Numbered from the stretch's first letter, positions 9,324-17,932 are shown. The stretch is DNA of 64,000 nucleotides from an uncultured Caulobacterales bacterium (GCA_947503715.1 CANNER010000002.1:62001-126000); one strand, 5' to 3'. A program made the numbers and translations. Notes: generated by a model from the sequence alone, not told the origin.

Positions 9324-10366
9324 TCCTGTTTTTTCTTGAGGTAGTCGGACGCACTCGTCCGACCGCCCGTTCCCGCGCGGTCCACGGGGTCGCGCTTTAA
9401 CCGTTCCAACGGACTGATTGTTTCGGCATGGGCGGCGGCTTGTGCCGCTGTTTCAGCATTGGACTGTGCGTCTGCGACAGCTTGTGCCTGTGCGGCAGCA
9501 GCCGCGTCAGCTTGGGCTTGTGCCGAGGCATCAGAGGCAGATTGCGCATCCGCATCAGCGGTCCCATCAGTTTGCGCCTGACCGGAATCTTGACCCTGTT
9601 GCGCGTCGGATTGACCGCTGGGTTGCGAACCTTGCGCCTGTCCTTCTGCCTGCCCTGCCGATTGTCCCGCTGTCTGGCCGCTAGGGTTTTGGCCCGAGGG
9701 CCCGCCGCGGCCTTTGATCTGGTTCAGAATATCCGACGCCGATGCCGCAGACCCACCGCGCAGGGGCGAGTTTTGCGACATAGGTGATTGACCGGAAGAC
9801 CCGCCACCGGATTGTCCCGCTTGTCCTTTAGTTTGCCCTTCGCCGCCGCCCTGTCCTGCCTCAGCAGGCTCCTGACTCGCGGTGCCTTCACCTTCTCCGG
9901 ACTTACCATCTCCGGTTCCGTCACCCATTCCGCCAAGGCCGCTATTGGCCTCCTCGACCATTTCTTTCCAGGCCCGCGCTTCCTGCTTGGCGATATATTC
10001 GTCCGTTTTCGCCTCTTCCGAGGGTTCATAGGCCGCATCAATAGGCTCACCGGGTTCGGCTCCGGCCAGAGCTTTTGCGCGCTGACGGTTCAGGTGACGA
10101 CGGGATTCAGGGTTGAGCAGGTCAATGGCCTTGACCTCGCCCCCCGGAAAGGAACCGACGCCCTGACTATTGGGATTGGTGACGATATCTTTGAAAATAT
10201 CACCACTATCGCGCTTCTTGCGGGACTTCCGCCAATCTTCCTCGGACTGATCGGTTTGTCGCGTGTCAGGATTGTCCTGAACCGGATTCGGGTCTGAGTC
10301 CTGCGCATAGGCAGGTGCGGCCAGAACGGCGAAGAGGAGCGAAACTGTCAATCCACGTATGATCAT
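9320..10366 (-). CDS. Secreted low-complexity Gln/Ala/Gly/Ser-rich protein
   Basis: A 348-aa protein with a classical signal peptide (MIIRGLTVSLLFAVLAAPAYAQ). The first third is charged and helical (DWRKSRKKRDSGDIFKDIV, RRHLNRQRAKALAGAEPGEP). Residues from about 140 onward are low complexity: Gly/Glu-rich, then SGQ/AGQ repeats, then Ala/Gln-rich stretches with D-A-Q-S spacing, ending in LKRDPVDRAGTGGRTSASDYLKKK. The frame extends 67 codons further upstream into non-signal sequence, so the ATG at 10366 is chosen. It is the last gene of the minus-strand cluster that starts at 17932, 46 bp behind the FGE-fold gene. Disordered spacer or wall-associated roles are possible; none is shown. Confidence 0.6.
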   Translation of the reverse strand: MIIRGLTVSLLFAVLAAPAYAQDSDPNPVQDNPDTRQTDQSEEDWRKSRKKRDSGDIFKDIVTNPNSQGVGSFPGGEVKAIDLLNPESRRHLNRQRAKALAGAEPGEPIDAAYEPSEEAKTDEYIAKQEARAWKEMVEEANSGLGGMGDGTGDGKSGEGEGTASQEPAEAGQGGGEGQTKGQAGQSGGGSSGQSPMSQNSPLRGGSAASASDILNQIKGRGGPSGQNPSGQTAGQSAGQAEGQAQGSQPSGQSDAQQGQDSGQAQTDGTADADAQSASDASAQAQADAAAAAQAQAVADAQSNAETAAQAAAHAETISPLERLKRDPVDRAGTGGRTSASDYLKKKQD

Positions 10367-10412
10367 GGCAGAGCCATAACATATTTTGCCTGAGCACGGG
10401 ATGAATAGGTCG

Positions 10413-11957
10413 TTAGTTTCTAACCACCCTAAATCCCGTGAAGTCATTCGTGTCCCCGCGACGCTGAACCGCGCGCGCCGCATAGCGCAGACCTTCCGCG
10501 CCTGAGAACCACGATCCACCGCGCACAATCCGTTGGGAACAGGACCCGCGCGCATCAGCAGAACCATCTACAGGCGCGTCTTTCAAGTTCAGCGTGTTAC
10601 AATCCAGCACCCATTCTGACACATTGCCGATCATATCCTGCGTCCCGAATTTATTTTTGGACAGCGACCCCACGGGCAAGGTGCGGTCCGCGGCCATATC
10701 GGTACAGGCCTCATTCGCCCAGGGCAGACCGGATTCTTTCGACGCACCATTGGCAAACGCACAGAGCGCTGCGGGGGAACCGCCCGGATAGATATTGGTG
10801 TCGCCGGCACGCGCCGCATATTCCCACTGGGCTCCGGAGGGCAGGCTGTAGGACTTGCCGGTCGTGTTGGACAGCCATTGCGCATAGGCAACGGCGTCAG
10901 ACCAACTGACATTGATGACGGGACGATTTCCGCCGCCCCAACCATTATCAGACGGCATGGATTTACACCCGCCCGCACTGACGCAGGCCTGATATTGATT
11001 GAAGGTCACCTCGGTAACGCCAATCGCGAACATATTGGTAAAGGTCACGGGACGCGAAGGTTTCTCATTCGGTTTGCCGTCCGTGTCGCCCGCCCCTGCG
11101 CCGAGTTCCGCCGTGCCGGCGGGCAGGCTGACCATGGTCGGGCAAGCGTCGCAATCTTTAAAGGTTTTCCCTGCCGCGGGACGCAGATTTTCCAGCGCCG
11201 CAATGGCCTCGGGCACATGTGCACCCTGCGGGAAACTCGTCAGATATTGTTGGTAGGCATCCGCCGCATTTGAGGCTTTTGCCACGGCCCATGCCGCTTC
11301 ATCCGCCGCTGTGGCTTTCAACCGGTCAATGCGGGACTGTGCCTCTGCCGCGTTTTTCCCAGCGGGAAATTTGGAGAGATAGCCTTCGTAAGACGGGACC
11401 GTATTCGCCTCGGCCGCCGCTTTCCAAGCCGCTGCTTCTTGTCGCGCGGCTTCTTCCGCATTTTTGCGGCGGGCCTCTTCCTCCGCCTTTATCTGCGCAA
11501 TCCGTTCACGCGCTTCATTGGCGTGGAGGCCGTCGGGCCACGCCTCCAAATAATCCTCATAACCTTCAATCGTATCGCGTTCTTCAGCCACAGCCCAAGC
11601 TTTGCCGTCAAATTCATTGATGAGACGGATGGCGTCTTCCTTGTGCCGCCCATTCGGGAAAGCGGTCAGATAGGCGCGGTATCCCTCCAACGTATCCGTT
11701 TCCAGCGCCTGCACCCACGCCTCGTCATCGGCGGATTTCGGGGCTTGGGGTTTTTCCTCAATCGGTTTCTCAACCCGCTCAATTACGGGAACATCCTCCG
11801 CAATGACAACTTTTGATGCCAGCCAAATCCCGCCCCCCGCGACGAGAAGTAGCGCGATAATACCGACGGCATATTTCAGCCAAGGCGCAGATTCTTCACG
11901 GACCGCAAATTCGTTGCGCTCATGTGGGGGCTGCCAATTGTCGTTATGATTAGTCAT
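10413..11957 (-). CDS. Membrane-anchored FGE-sulfatase (SUMF1) domain protein with SPOR/TPR-like helical repeats
   Basis: A 514-aa protein: short cytosolic N-terminus, one transmembrane helix (about 27-48), Glu/Pro-rich linker, then four degenerate helical repeats of about 30 residues with the core AW...A...T...GY..YL..FP.G.H..EA (about 79-250). The C-terminal half (about 265-514) is an FGE-sulfatase/PvdO/EgtB-type domain: VTFTNMFAIGVTEVTFNQYQAC, RPVINVSWSDAVAYAQWLS, YSLPSGAQWEYAARAG, NKFGTQDMIGNVSEWVLDC, RIVRGGSWFSG and FTGFRVVRN. Many such domains are structural (for example GldJ and GldK of gliding/type IX secretion) rather than enzymatic. Its start overlaps the upstream gene by 8 bp. Its place in the cluster suggests a periplasmic structural or sensory part. 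Confidence 0.85.
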   Translation of the reverse strand: MTNHNDNWQPPHERNEFAVREESAPWLKYAVGIIALLLVAGGGIWLASKVVIAEDVPVIERVEKPIEEKPQAPKSADDEAWVQALETDTLEGYRAYLTAFPNGRHKEDAIRLINEFDGKAWAVAEERDTIEGYEDYLEAWPDGLHANEARERIAQIKAEEEARRKNAEEAARQEAAAWKAAAEANTVPSYEGYLSKFPAGKNAAEAQSRIDRLKATAADEAAWAVAKASNAADAYQQYLTSFPQGAHVPEAIAALENLRPAAGKTFKDCDACPTMVSLPAGTAELGAGAGDTDGKPNEKPSRPVTFTNMFAIGVTEVTFNQYQACVSAGGCKSMPSDNGWGGGNRPVINVSWSDAVAYAQWLSNTTGKSYSLPSGAQWEYAARAGDTNIYPGGSPAALCAFANGASKESGLPWANEACTDMAADRTLPVGSLSKNKFGTQDMIGNVSEWVLDCNTLNLKDAPVDGSADARGSCSQRIVRGGSWFSGAEGLRYAARAVQRRGDTNDFTGFRVVRN

Positions 11958-12456
11958 TTAGATTACTCGTTAATGCCTGATGGCGATACCCGTTCAGCAA
12001 ATTCACAAGCTCTTCAATCGAATAAGAAAAACTGAATGGGATGAAATTATCGATATTGTTTTCGTCAGAACTCATATTTGAAACGTGCTTGTAAGAAATT
12101 TTTTCAATCTTGAAGACGCCTTTTTCTACAATCTGAAAGCTGGAAACTTCGGACCATTTTTCTTCGAAACTTGGAAACGCAGATTTAATCTCAAAACCTT
12201 TTTGATGAAGATAAAGTTTTGGTGGTCGCAAAAACATATAAAGAATATACGCAATTGCGGGAACAAACCCAACGATGAACGAAAGGCCTTTCGGATGTTC
12301 TAAAATTTCATTCAAAGAGAATTTGAAAAACATATAAACCGCTATTGAGATTAAGAAGATTAAGTAGAATCCCCAAAATTTTCTACTTCCAATTAATTCA
12401 ATATCTTCAACCTTATCCTCCACCAGATAAGCCTTTACCTTTAGCATCCGGCCCAT
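11950..12456 (-). CDS. AT-rich small membrane protein of unknown function
   Basis: A 168-aa protein with two adjacent transmembrane helices (about 28-46 and 57-75), followed by a soluble domain of about 90 residues with a W-x-E-V-x-x-F-x-I pattern that hints at a PH-like fold; this is a guess. Base composition is clearly more AT-rich than the flanking genes, and codon use differs (many AAA, ATT and TTT codons). The start overlaps the end of the MotA/TolQ-like gene by 44 bp (35 bp if the ATG at 12447 is used), and its stop overlaps the FGE gene. It therefore sits in frame-coupled register inside the cluster despite foreign-looking composition. Confidence 0.6.
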   Translation of the reverse strand: MGRMLKVKAYLVEDKVEDIELIGSRKFWGFYLIFLISIAVYMFFKFSLNEILEHPKGLSFIVGFVPAIAYILYMFLRPPKLYLHQKGFEIKSAFPSFEEKWSEVSSFQIVEKGVFKIEKISYKHVSNMSSDENNIDNFIPFSFSYSIEELVNLLNGYRHQALTSNLND

Positions 12457-13210
12457 CGCCTAACCGCAAAATCAAATTGTCCAAACAATATTGCCCCGCC
12501 TCGTTCAATGCGCGTTCTTCCTTATTCTGGACGAGGCTTTGGATGAGCACGAGGACGGCCGACATGATGAGCGCCAACAAGGTCGTGGTGAAGGCCACAC
12601 CCAATCGCGAGGTGACTTGATAGAGGAAATCATCCGCTTCCGCATTGGCAGGGACGCCCGCATATTGCAGGGCGAACATGATCCCCATAACTGTGCCGAT
12701 AAAACCGAGGGACGGGATGAGCCATGTCAGGTAACGCAGCATTGAATAGCGCAAGTCGATTTCATGCATGTAAAGCTCGAGCGAGGAGTTCAGGACGGAG
12801 ATCGCCTGATCCTCATTCCCGCTCATCCGGTATTGGTCGATGGTGCGGGAAATCATGCGCGGGAGGAACGCGTTGAGGCCGAAGCGACGTTCGGTAATGC
12901 CTGCCTTGATGCGTCCCAACACATCGGGGTCGAGTTGCCGCCCGTCGGTCGGGAGATAGCCGCGCTTGAGTTGGTTCTCCTCGTCACTCGCCGCGGACCA
13001 GCGCAAGAATAATTCGCCAAATCCGATAAAAAGCGCGACCCACATAATGTTCTGCACAGTGAAGGGCCAGAAGCTGGCATCCGCATCGAGCAGAATTTCC
13101 TGCAACGCCGGAGATGCCGCGACGCGGATAATGCCGATGGTGACAATCGCACCGACGATGGCGACGAGGAAGACGAAAAGTCTTTTCATTAAAGCATTCG
13201 GATTTTTCAT
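12413..13210 (-). CDS. MotA/TolQ/ExbB family proton-channel subunit
   Basis: A 265-aa inner-membrane protein with four predicted helices: about 10-30, 48-70, 161-181 and 204-227. The last two carry the family signatures: LTWLIPSLGFIGTVMGIMFAL and LGVAFTTTLLALIMSAVLV, where small residues and Thr line the proton path in MotA, TolQ and ExbB. A helical cytosolic domain of about 90 residues lies between helices 2 and 3, shorter than MotA's and close to TolQ/ExbB. It follows the two VWA proteins with only a 20-bp gap, and these have the Asp-bearing helix expected of a MotB/TolR/ExbD partner. I infer a proton-motive-force driven complex. Confidence 0.85.
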   Translation of the reverse strand: MKNPNALMKRLFVFLVAIVGAIVTIGIIRVAASPALQEILLDADASFWPFTVQNIMWVALFIGFGELFLRWSAASDEENQLKRGYLPTDGRQLDPDVLGRIKAGITERRFGLNAFLPRMISRTIDQYRMSGNEDQAISVLNSSLELYMHEIDLRYSMLRYLTWLIPSLGFIGTVMGIMFALQYAGVPANAEADDFLYQVTSRLGVAFTTTLLALIMSAVLVLIQSLVQNKEERALNEAGQYCLDNLILRLGDGPDAKGKGLSGGG

Positions 13211-13230
13211 AATCTTTCCTCAGATCCAAC

Positions 13231-14214
13231 CTAATCACACACACCGGCACTGGTCGAGGCCAGGGCCATGAATTGACCATTATTTCTGTCCGCGAGCCGT
13301 TCCATAAATTCGACCGTCCCGCGATAGTCGAAATAATTTCCAACCACGACGGAATGGATTTCTTTACGCCCATTATTTCTGCGCGCAATTTCATCCGCGA
13401 GACGATTGGGCGAGAGACCGTTATTCGCATTTGGATTGGGCAGACCGTCACTGACGAGGAAGATCGCCTGCCCCGGCCCCGCCAGCATGTCGTCAAATGC
13501 GTCGAGCATGGAGGCCGAGCCGCCAAATTGGCGCGTCAGGCCGCGTGCAAAATCAATGGCGCCCGTTTTCGTGCCGCCCGTATTTATCTGGCGCAGACGG
13601 CCAGTCGCCGGCCATTGCCGGACTTGCGGACCGCGATCCGTTTGTTGGAAACCCACGACTTTGACGGCGTGATTATCCTGCAGGGAGAGAATAATCCGTT
13701 CGACGGCTTTATTCACGCTCGCCTCATGCCCGCCCATACAACGGCTCATATCTATCGCGACGACAACGTCATCTGCTGTTGTTTTCATGCCGAGAAAGCG
13801 AAAGCTGACCGTCGCGGGTTCAGGTGTTGGGCCGGGATCCTCGGCGACGGGTTCGGGGACGGGTGTGGCGGGCGGCGGCGTGGCGGCAGCTTGCTTTTCC
13901 AAGAGGTCCGATTGCGCGGCGCGGAGCCGTTCTAGAAGCTGCTGCGCGTCGGATTTTATATCGGACACATTTTGCCGTTTGGCCGAGCGCTTAATCTCCA
14001 GCGCCTTGCGCTTCTCTTCCGTCTCGACAGAGCTGTCCTGCGCTGCGCGGAGGAGTTCTGAAATTGCATTATCCGGCGTCTTTTCGCGCAGCTCATTCTG
14101 ATAATAGGGTAGCAGAATAATCGCGAGCAGCGCAAAGGCCCCCATCGCGGCGGCGAAAAGGTCGATCGCCGACATGGAGAAAACTTCGATCGTGCGTTCG
14201 GATCTTCTTTTCAT
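13231..14214 (-). CDS. MotB/TolR-like membrane protein with degenerate VWA domain
   Basis: A 327-aa protein: basic N-terminus, one transmembrane helix (about 15-37, SAIDLFAAAMGAFALLAIIL) with an Asp at residue 18 at its start, a coiled-coil region (about 40-112), a Pro-rich linker (112-134) and a C-terminal VWA domain (about 145-325). The helix resembles MotB's A-D-F-M-T-A-M-M-A-F-F-L stretch, whose Asp binds protons. The metal site is degenerate: DMSRCM (155-160) has Cys in place of the last Ser, and the usual Thr is replaced within GGSASMLDAF, while the third motif, VSDGLPNP, is kept. It overlaps its paralogue upstream by 4 bp (ATGA). Role inferred: stator-like partner of the MotA/TolQ-like subunit. 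Confidence 0.8.
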   Translation of the reverse strand: MKRRSERTIEVFSMSAIDLFAAAMGAFALLAIILLPYYQNELREKTPDNAISELLRAAQDSSVETEEKRKALEIKRSAKRQNVSDIKSDAQQLLERLRAAQSDLLEKQAAATPPPATPVPEPVAEDPGPTPEPATVSFRFLGMKTTADDVVVAIDMSRCMGGHEASVNKAVERIILSLQDNHAVKVVGFQQTDRGPQVRQWPATGRLRQINTGGTKTGAIDFARGLTRQFGGSASMLDAFDDMLAGPGQAIFLVSDGLPNPNANNGLSPNRLADEIARRNNGRKEIHSVVVGNYFDYRGTVEFMERLADRNNGQFMALASTSAGVCD

Positions 14215-15164
14215 CGGGACCGTCCCACAAATTCACCGCGATTGCGATTGGCGAGTTCCTGCAGGAATATCGTCAGCGCTTTATCCGAGGTGTAATCGCC
14301 AATTGCGACGGTGTGGATTTCCACCCGTCCGCGATTTCGCGATGTGACATTCTGGACAATCCGTCCGGGCTGTCCGTCATCGGGTTGCCCGTCACTAATC
14401 AGAATGACCGCTTCTGGTTTCAGGTTCAGTGTTCGGATCAACGCATTTTGCGTCGGCGTCCCCCCGCCAAAATTAGACGGCATATTATCGACAAAGCGCC
14501 GCGCGCGGTCCAGCGTTACCGCGTCGGCGCGGACCAGTCTTTCATTATTCGGAAAACTGTCAAAGGTCGGCCCACCGCGATAGCCGATAATGGCGAAGCG
14601 ATTATCCGGCTTCATCTGCGACAGGATTTCATTCAACGCCTGCACGACATTTTGACGATGGGCCTGCATGGACCCGGACATATCAACGAGGATGACGACA
14701 TCGCGCTTATCCGTCGAGAGGCCCAGAATTGAGAACGGCACACCGCGGTTAATTGAACGCGGCGGTTCCGGCGGGTCAGGTTCCACGATGGGTTCGGGGT
14801 CCGGAACGGGTTCGGGCTGCGGCTGCGGGTCGGGGATTTCGACCTCTGCCATTTGCTTGAGGACCTCTTGTAATTTGGCCTCCGTTTCGCTCATCTGAGT
14901 CTCAGTCGTCAGATATTGTTTATCCAGCAGACGGATTTCAGACTGAATGGCGCGAATGGCGGAAAGGTCAGTTTGCTCGCTTTCGGCGGCGAAGCGGCGT
15001 TTGCGGACCTGCTCTTCCAGCTCCTCCATCGACACATCCGTGCCGCCCAATTTGTAATAGGGAAAGAGTACGAGCACGATCAGAATAAACGCCCCTAAAG
15101 CCGCCGCGAAGAGGTCGAGCGCCGATATAGAGAAAACAGCAATGGAGCGCCGCTTGGACCGCAC
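14211..15164 (-). CDS. MotB/TolR-like membrane protein with intact VWA domain
   Basis: A 317-aa paralogue of the gene downstream: basic N-terminus, transmembrane helix SALDLFAAALGAFILIVLVL (about 14-36, Asp17), coiled coil (about 45-110), Pro/Glu/Asp-rich linker (110-137) and VWA domain (about 150-315). The metal-ion-dependent adhesion site is complete: DMSGSM (161-166), Thr in GGGTPTQNAL, and Asp in LISDGQPDDG. VWA domains of this kind bind a divalent metal and a protein ligand. Topology places the domain in the periplasm, where OmpA-like domains of MotB bind peptidoglycan. It lies 3 bp behind the secreted protein gene. Confidence 0.83.
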   Translation of the reverse strand: MRSKRRSIAVFSISALDLFAAALGAFILIVLVLFPYYKLGGTDVSMEELEEQVRKRRFAAESEQTDLSAIRAIQSEIRLLDKQYLTTETQMSETEAKLQEVLKQMAEVEIPDPQPQPEPVPDPEPIVEPDPPEPPRSINRGVPFSILGLSTDKRDVVILVDMSGSMQAHRQNVVQALNEILSQMKPDNRFAIIGYRGGPTFDSFPNNERLVRADAVTLDRARRFVDNMPSNFGGGTPTQNALIRTLNLKPEAVILISDGQPDDGQPGRIVQNVTSRNRGRVEIHTVAIGDYTSDKALTIFLQELANRNRGEFVGRSR

Positions 15165-15167
15165 GAC

Positions 15168-15968
15168 TTATCCGCCACCGCCAAAGATTCGAATAAGGCG
15201 GTAGAGACGTTCCTGTTTGGCCTTTTCCAGCGCGGCCTCACTCATATCATTGGAAAGCCGCACGGAATCGCGCAGCACACCGCGATCCATCTCGCTATTG
15301 ATCACATCATTGGACCGCTTCAGCCGCCCGTCGAGATCGTCCATGAACAGCGTTTCAAGCTCCGCAATTTCCGTTTCGAAAGACTGGAACTCGACGGCAT
15401 CGCGTTGCGCAATCAGGGAGGAGGAATAGCCCGCGACGAGACCCGCCCATTGCGGGTCTTCATCCGCGCCAAGATCTGTCAAACTCTCGCTGAGGATCTG
15501 GCGCAGGAAGAGCGCATCTTCCGCAATCGCCGCATTGAAATCGGGATTGGTCAGCGTCGCATCAAAGGCGAGCAGGCTGTCCATCTGTCCTGTGATATAA
15601 ATATCGCAAGCTTGCGCAAAATCGATCATATAATCCATGCTAGCCACGATGATTTCAGGTGCGGCCTGACGCAGGACGGGATTGGCGATATCTTCGATAA
15701 CCGCCAAAACGGGCGTGCCGGATTCGACAGCGGGTTGACCGTAATGGTTCAGCAAAATCTGCGTGCCCTCATCCGCGCCGAAGGCTGTGTCTTGGACAAG
15801 TTTGAAAAACTGGTAGCGGGCCACGGCATCATCCGTTGGAAATTCCGCCATTTGCGTGATGCACATATCCTGATTAACCGCCGGAAGGGCGACGGGGGCA
15901 ATGTCTTGCGCCGCTGCCAAAACAGGCAGGCTCAATGCGCCCAAACTTATAAGGGTTGCGCGAAACAT
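15168..15968 (-). CDS. Secreted protein of unknown function
   Basis: A 266-aa protein with a signal peptide (MFRATLISLGALSLPVLAAAQ) and a mature part predicted to be almost wholly helical, with an extended charged helix near the C-terminus (about 205-255) ending in IRIFGGGG. Two Cys (in MCITQM and QACDIY) could form a disulfide. No family recognised. Its ATG overlaps the stop of the upstream lipoprotein (TGATG) and its own stop lies 3 bp before the first VWA gene, so it belongs to the same transcription unit and probably to the same envelope assembly. Confidence 0.65.
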   Translation of the reverse strand: MFRATLISLGALSLPVLAAAQDIAPVALPAVNQDMCITQMAEFPTDDAVARYQFFKLVQDTAFGADEGTQILLNHYGQPAVESGTPVLAVIEDIANPVLRQAAPEIIVASMDYMIDFAQACDIYITGQMDSLLAFDATLTNPDFNAAIAEDALFLRQILSESLTDLGADEDPQWAGLVAGYSSSLIAQRDAVEFQSFETEIAELETLFMDDLDGRLKRSNDVINSEMDRGVLRDSVRLSNDMSEAALEKAKQERLYRLIRIFGGGG

Positions 15969-17932
15969 CAGTTGATCGCGCCGCCTGTCGCGCCGTCAAA
16001 GGCCGAGGCAATTGGCTGATCGGATGGGCCGCGGTCCACGCCGCTTTCAAAACTGCGGACCTTATCCGCACGACCGGATTGGGAGACCCGCACTGTCCCG
16101 TCAGGTTGCCCGTCGGTAAAGCTGCCCTCGTAAGAAATTGACCCGATGGAGGAATGGCGGATCATCAGGCCCGGCCCATTCGCCAAACCGTTACGGGCAT
16201 AGCCGTAATATTCCATCACCGTATCTGCATCTTCCAACACACCTGCACCGGTCCCATTGGCCAATCCGTTTTCACAGACGCCTAGCCATGTTCCACGTTT
16301 GACCCGGTCCGTTCCGAGATAAGCACATTGCGTCGCCACCGTTTCCAGCGAGCGTTGCTTCGACGTGTAGAGCGACTGCAATTTCGCCTGCAAATCCTCA
16401 TAACGGATGGCTGTGATGGTCTCGTTTGAATCGAGCAGGTCAATCGTCACGGTCGTTTGTTGTTCCAAGACGGGAACGATAGAATTTAGATAATTATTCC
16501 CGACCTGCTGCGACAATTGTGCTTTAGAGTAAGCTTCCGTTCCCGCAAAAATACCGCCCTGTATCGCAGCGGAGGACGCTGCACTGCGCGCGCGGTTGCG
16601 GCGCACACAGGCATCATATTCGCGCTGGGTGGTTTTATTGCGACAGTTTTCGCCACCGCTCGCAATCGCAGCTCCACCCAAGACACCGGCAATAGCCATC
16701 ATGGTCGCGGCATTCTGTTGCCGCGCAATTTTACGACGCTTTTCCAGAACATCATATTCAGCAGAAATCATATCACGGACTTGCGCGCCCAATTCGCCGT
16801 TATGGATGCCATCGAAAATACGCAAGGATTGAACAGAGAGAAACTTACGTTGGGCCTCCAACAGACGGTCCGCATAAGCAGCGCGGGCTGCATAATCAGC
16901 CTCGTCACTGCCGACGAAAGTCAGCGCCGCGAGGCTGGGGTCAAACTCCGCGACATTGGCCGCCTTGCCCATCATAACAGCCTTGTCTGAGTCCAAACCG
17001 TTGATGAGCGCAATAATACGGCGAGCCATGGCGTCGGTATAAACATCGTCCAATGGATCAACGGTTCCGTCCGACGCGCCGTCCAAAAGATACATGTCCG
17101 AGCTCTGCAATTTAATTTTTTCGACTGGCAGCGACATAACAGAGTTAGTCTCTGACCGCACATCCAATCCCTGCGTCTCGACCCGCATGGGCGTGTCATT
17201 TGTGAGATAGGAAATGAAATCTAGTTCGGGGATGACCGGATCGAGATTTCCCGCCTGTAAGGCATTAATCGTTTCCAGCGCCGTTTCCTGCCCTTCCGCC
17301 GCAGCCCGCGACACGAGCGGCGCGGAGGCCATTAGTAATCCGTGTGTCGGTGCGGCGGCCCGGTGGTCGGTGCGAACGGTCACCAAGGGTGTGACCAGGT
17401 CTCCAAACGTCAGCGGAACATTCCCCATCATCTTCTTGCTGTCCGGGAAACTATAGGTCGAAAAGTCGATAGAAGTAACAGCGGGTAATTCCTCGGCCTC
17501 CGTCATAGGCTCCGACGTAAGCTCCCCACCGGGACCCAGCGTAATAGCATGAGGCGAGAGTAGCACAGAATGTTCCGGTAAACGGGCGGCTAACTCCTTA
17601 TAAAGAGACAACGCGAAATAATTGGATTTCACGACGGCGCTATCCGCAATTGCGACCGTTTCAATCGTGTTGGTGACGCCCCGTCCCGTCGCCCCACCAA
17701 TCGCGCGGCGGGCATAGGCGCGGTGGTAATCATCGCGGGCATCCTCTGTGACAATCGCCGGATAGCGGATGACGGTCAGAACGCTGCCCTCTGGGACTTC
17801 CCCGCGGAGTGTCTCGACGGGGGCGGATTGTGTGACGACAGACGCTTTGACGCCTTGCGCCGTCGAGGCACAACCTGTCGCGAGAAGCCCTAAGCTCAGT
17901 AAGGAGGAGGCTAAAAGAATGCGTTTCATCAT
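15968..17932 (-). CDS. Large lipoprotein with C-terminal MORN-like motifs
   Basis: A 654-aa protein with a lipoprotein signal (MMKRILLASSLLSLGLLATGC). The first roughly 380 residues form an unrecognised alpha/beta region. A Gly/Ala-rich hydrophobic stretch follows (AATMMAIAGVLGGAAIASGG, about 420-440), then a helical segment. The C-terminus has three MORN-like motifs (GTWLGVCENGLANGTGAGVL, YYGYARNGLANGPGLMI, YEGSFTDGQPDGTVRV). MORN repeats commonly mediate protein or lipid binding. It is the first gene of the cluster, reading leftward to 9320; upstream is a 91-bp gap to bolA, where the promoter should lie. Confidence 0.7.
   Translation of the reverse strand: MMKRILLASSLLSLGLLATGCASTAQGVKASVVTQSAPVETLRGEVPEGSVLTVIRYPAIVTEDARDDYHRAYARRAIGGATGRGVTNTIETVAIADSAVVKSNYFALSLYKELAARLPEHSVLLSPHAITLGPGGELTSEPMTEAEELPAVTSIDFSTYSFPDSKKMMGNVPLTFGDLVTPLVTVRTDHRAAAPTHGLLMASAPLVSRAAAEGQETALETINALQAGNLDPVIPELDFISYLTNDTPMRVETQGLDVRSETNSVMSLPVEKIKLQSSDMYLLDGASDGTVDPLDDVYTDAMARRIIALINGLDSDKAVMMGKAANVAEFDPSLAALTFVGSDEADYAARAAYADRLLEAQRKFLSVQSLRIFDGIHNGELGAQVRDMISAEYDVLEKRRKIARQQNAATMMAIAGVLGGAAIASGGENCRNKTTQREYDACVRRNRARSAASSAAIQGGIFAGTEAYSKAQLSQQVGNNYLNSIVPVLEQQTTVTIDLLDSNETITAIRYEDLQAKLQSLYTSKQRSLETVATQCAYLGTDRVKRGTWLGVCENGLANGTGAGVLEDADTVMEYYGYARNGLANGPGLMIRHSSIGSISYEGSFTDGQPDGTVRVSQSGRADKVRSFESGVDRGPSDQPIASAFDGATGGAIN

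Noticed and set aside
9320-17932. Zorya-type defence system
   Set aside because: A MotA-like subunit and MotB-like partners are present, but the partners carry VWA rather than OmpA domains and no helicase, nuclease or ZorC-like gene accompanies them.
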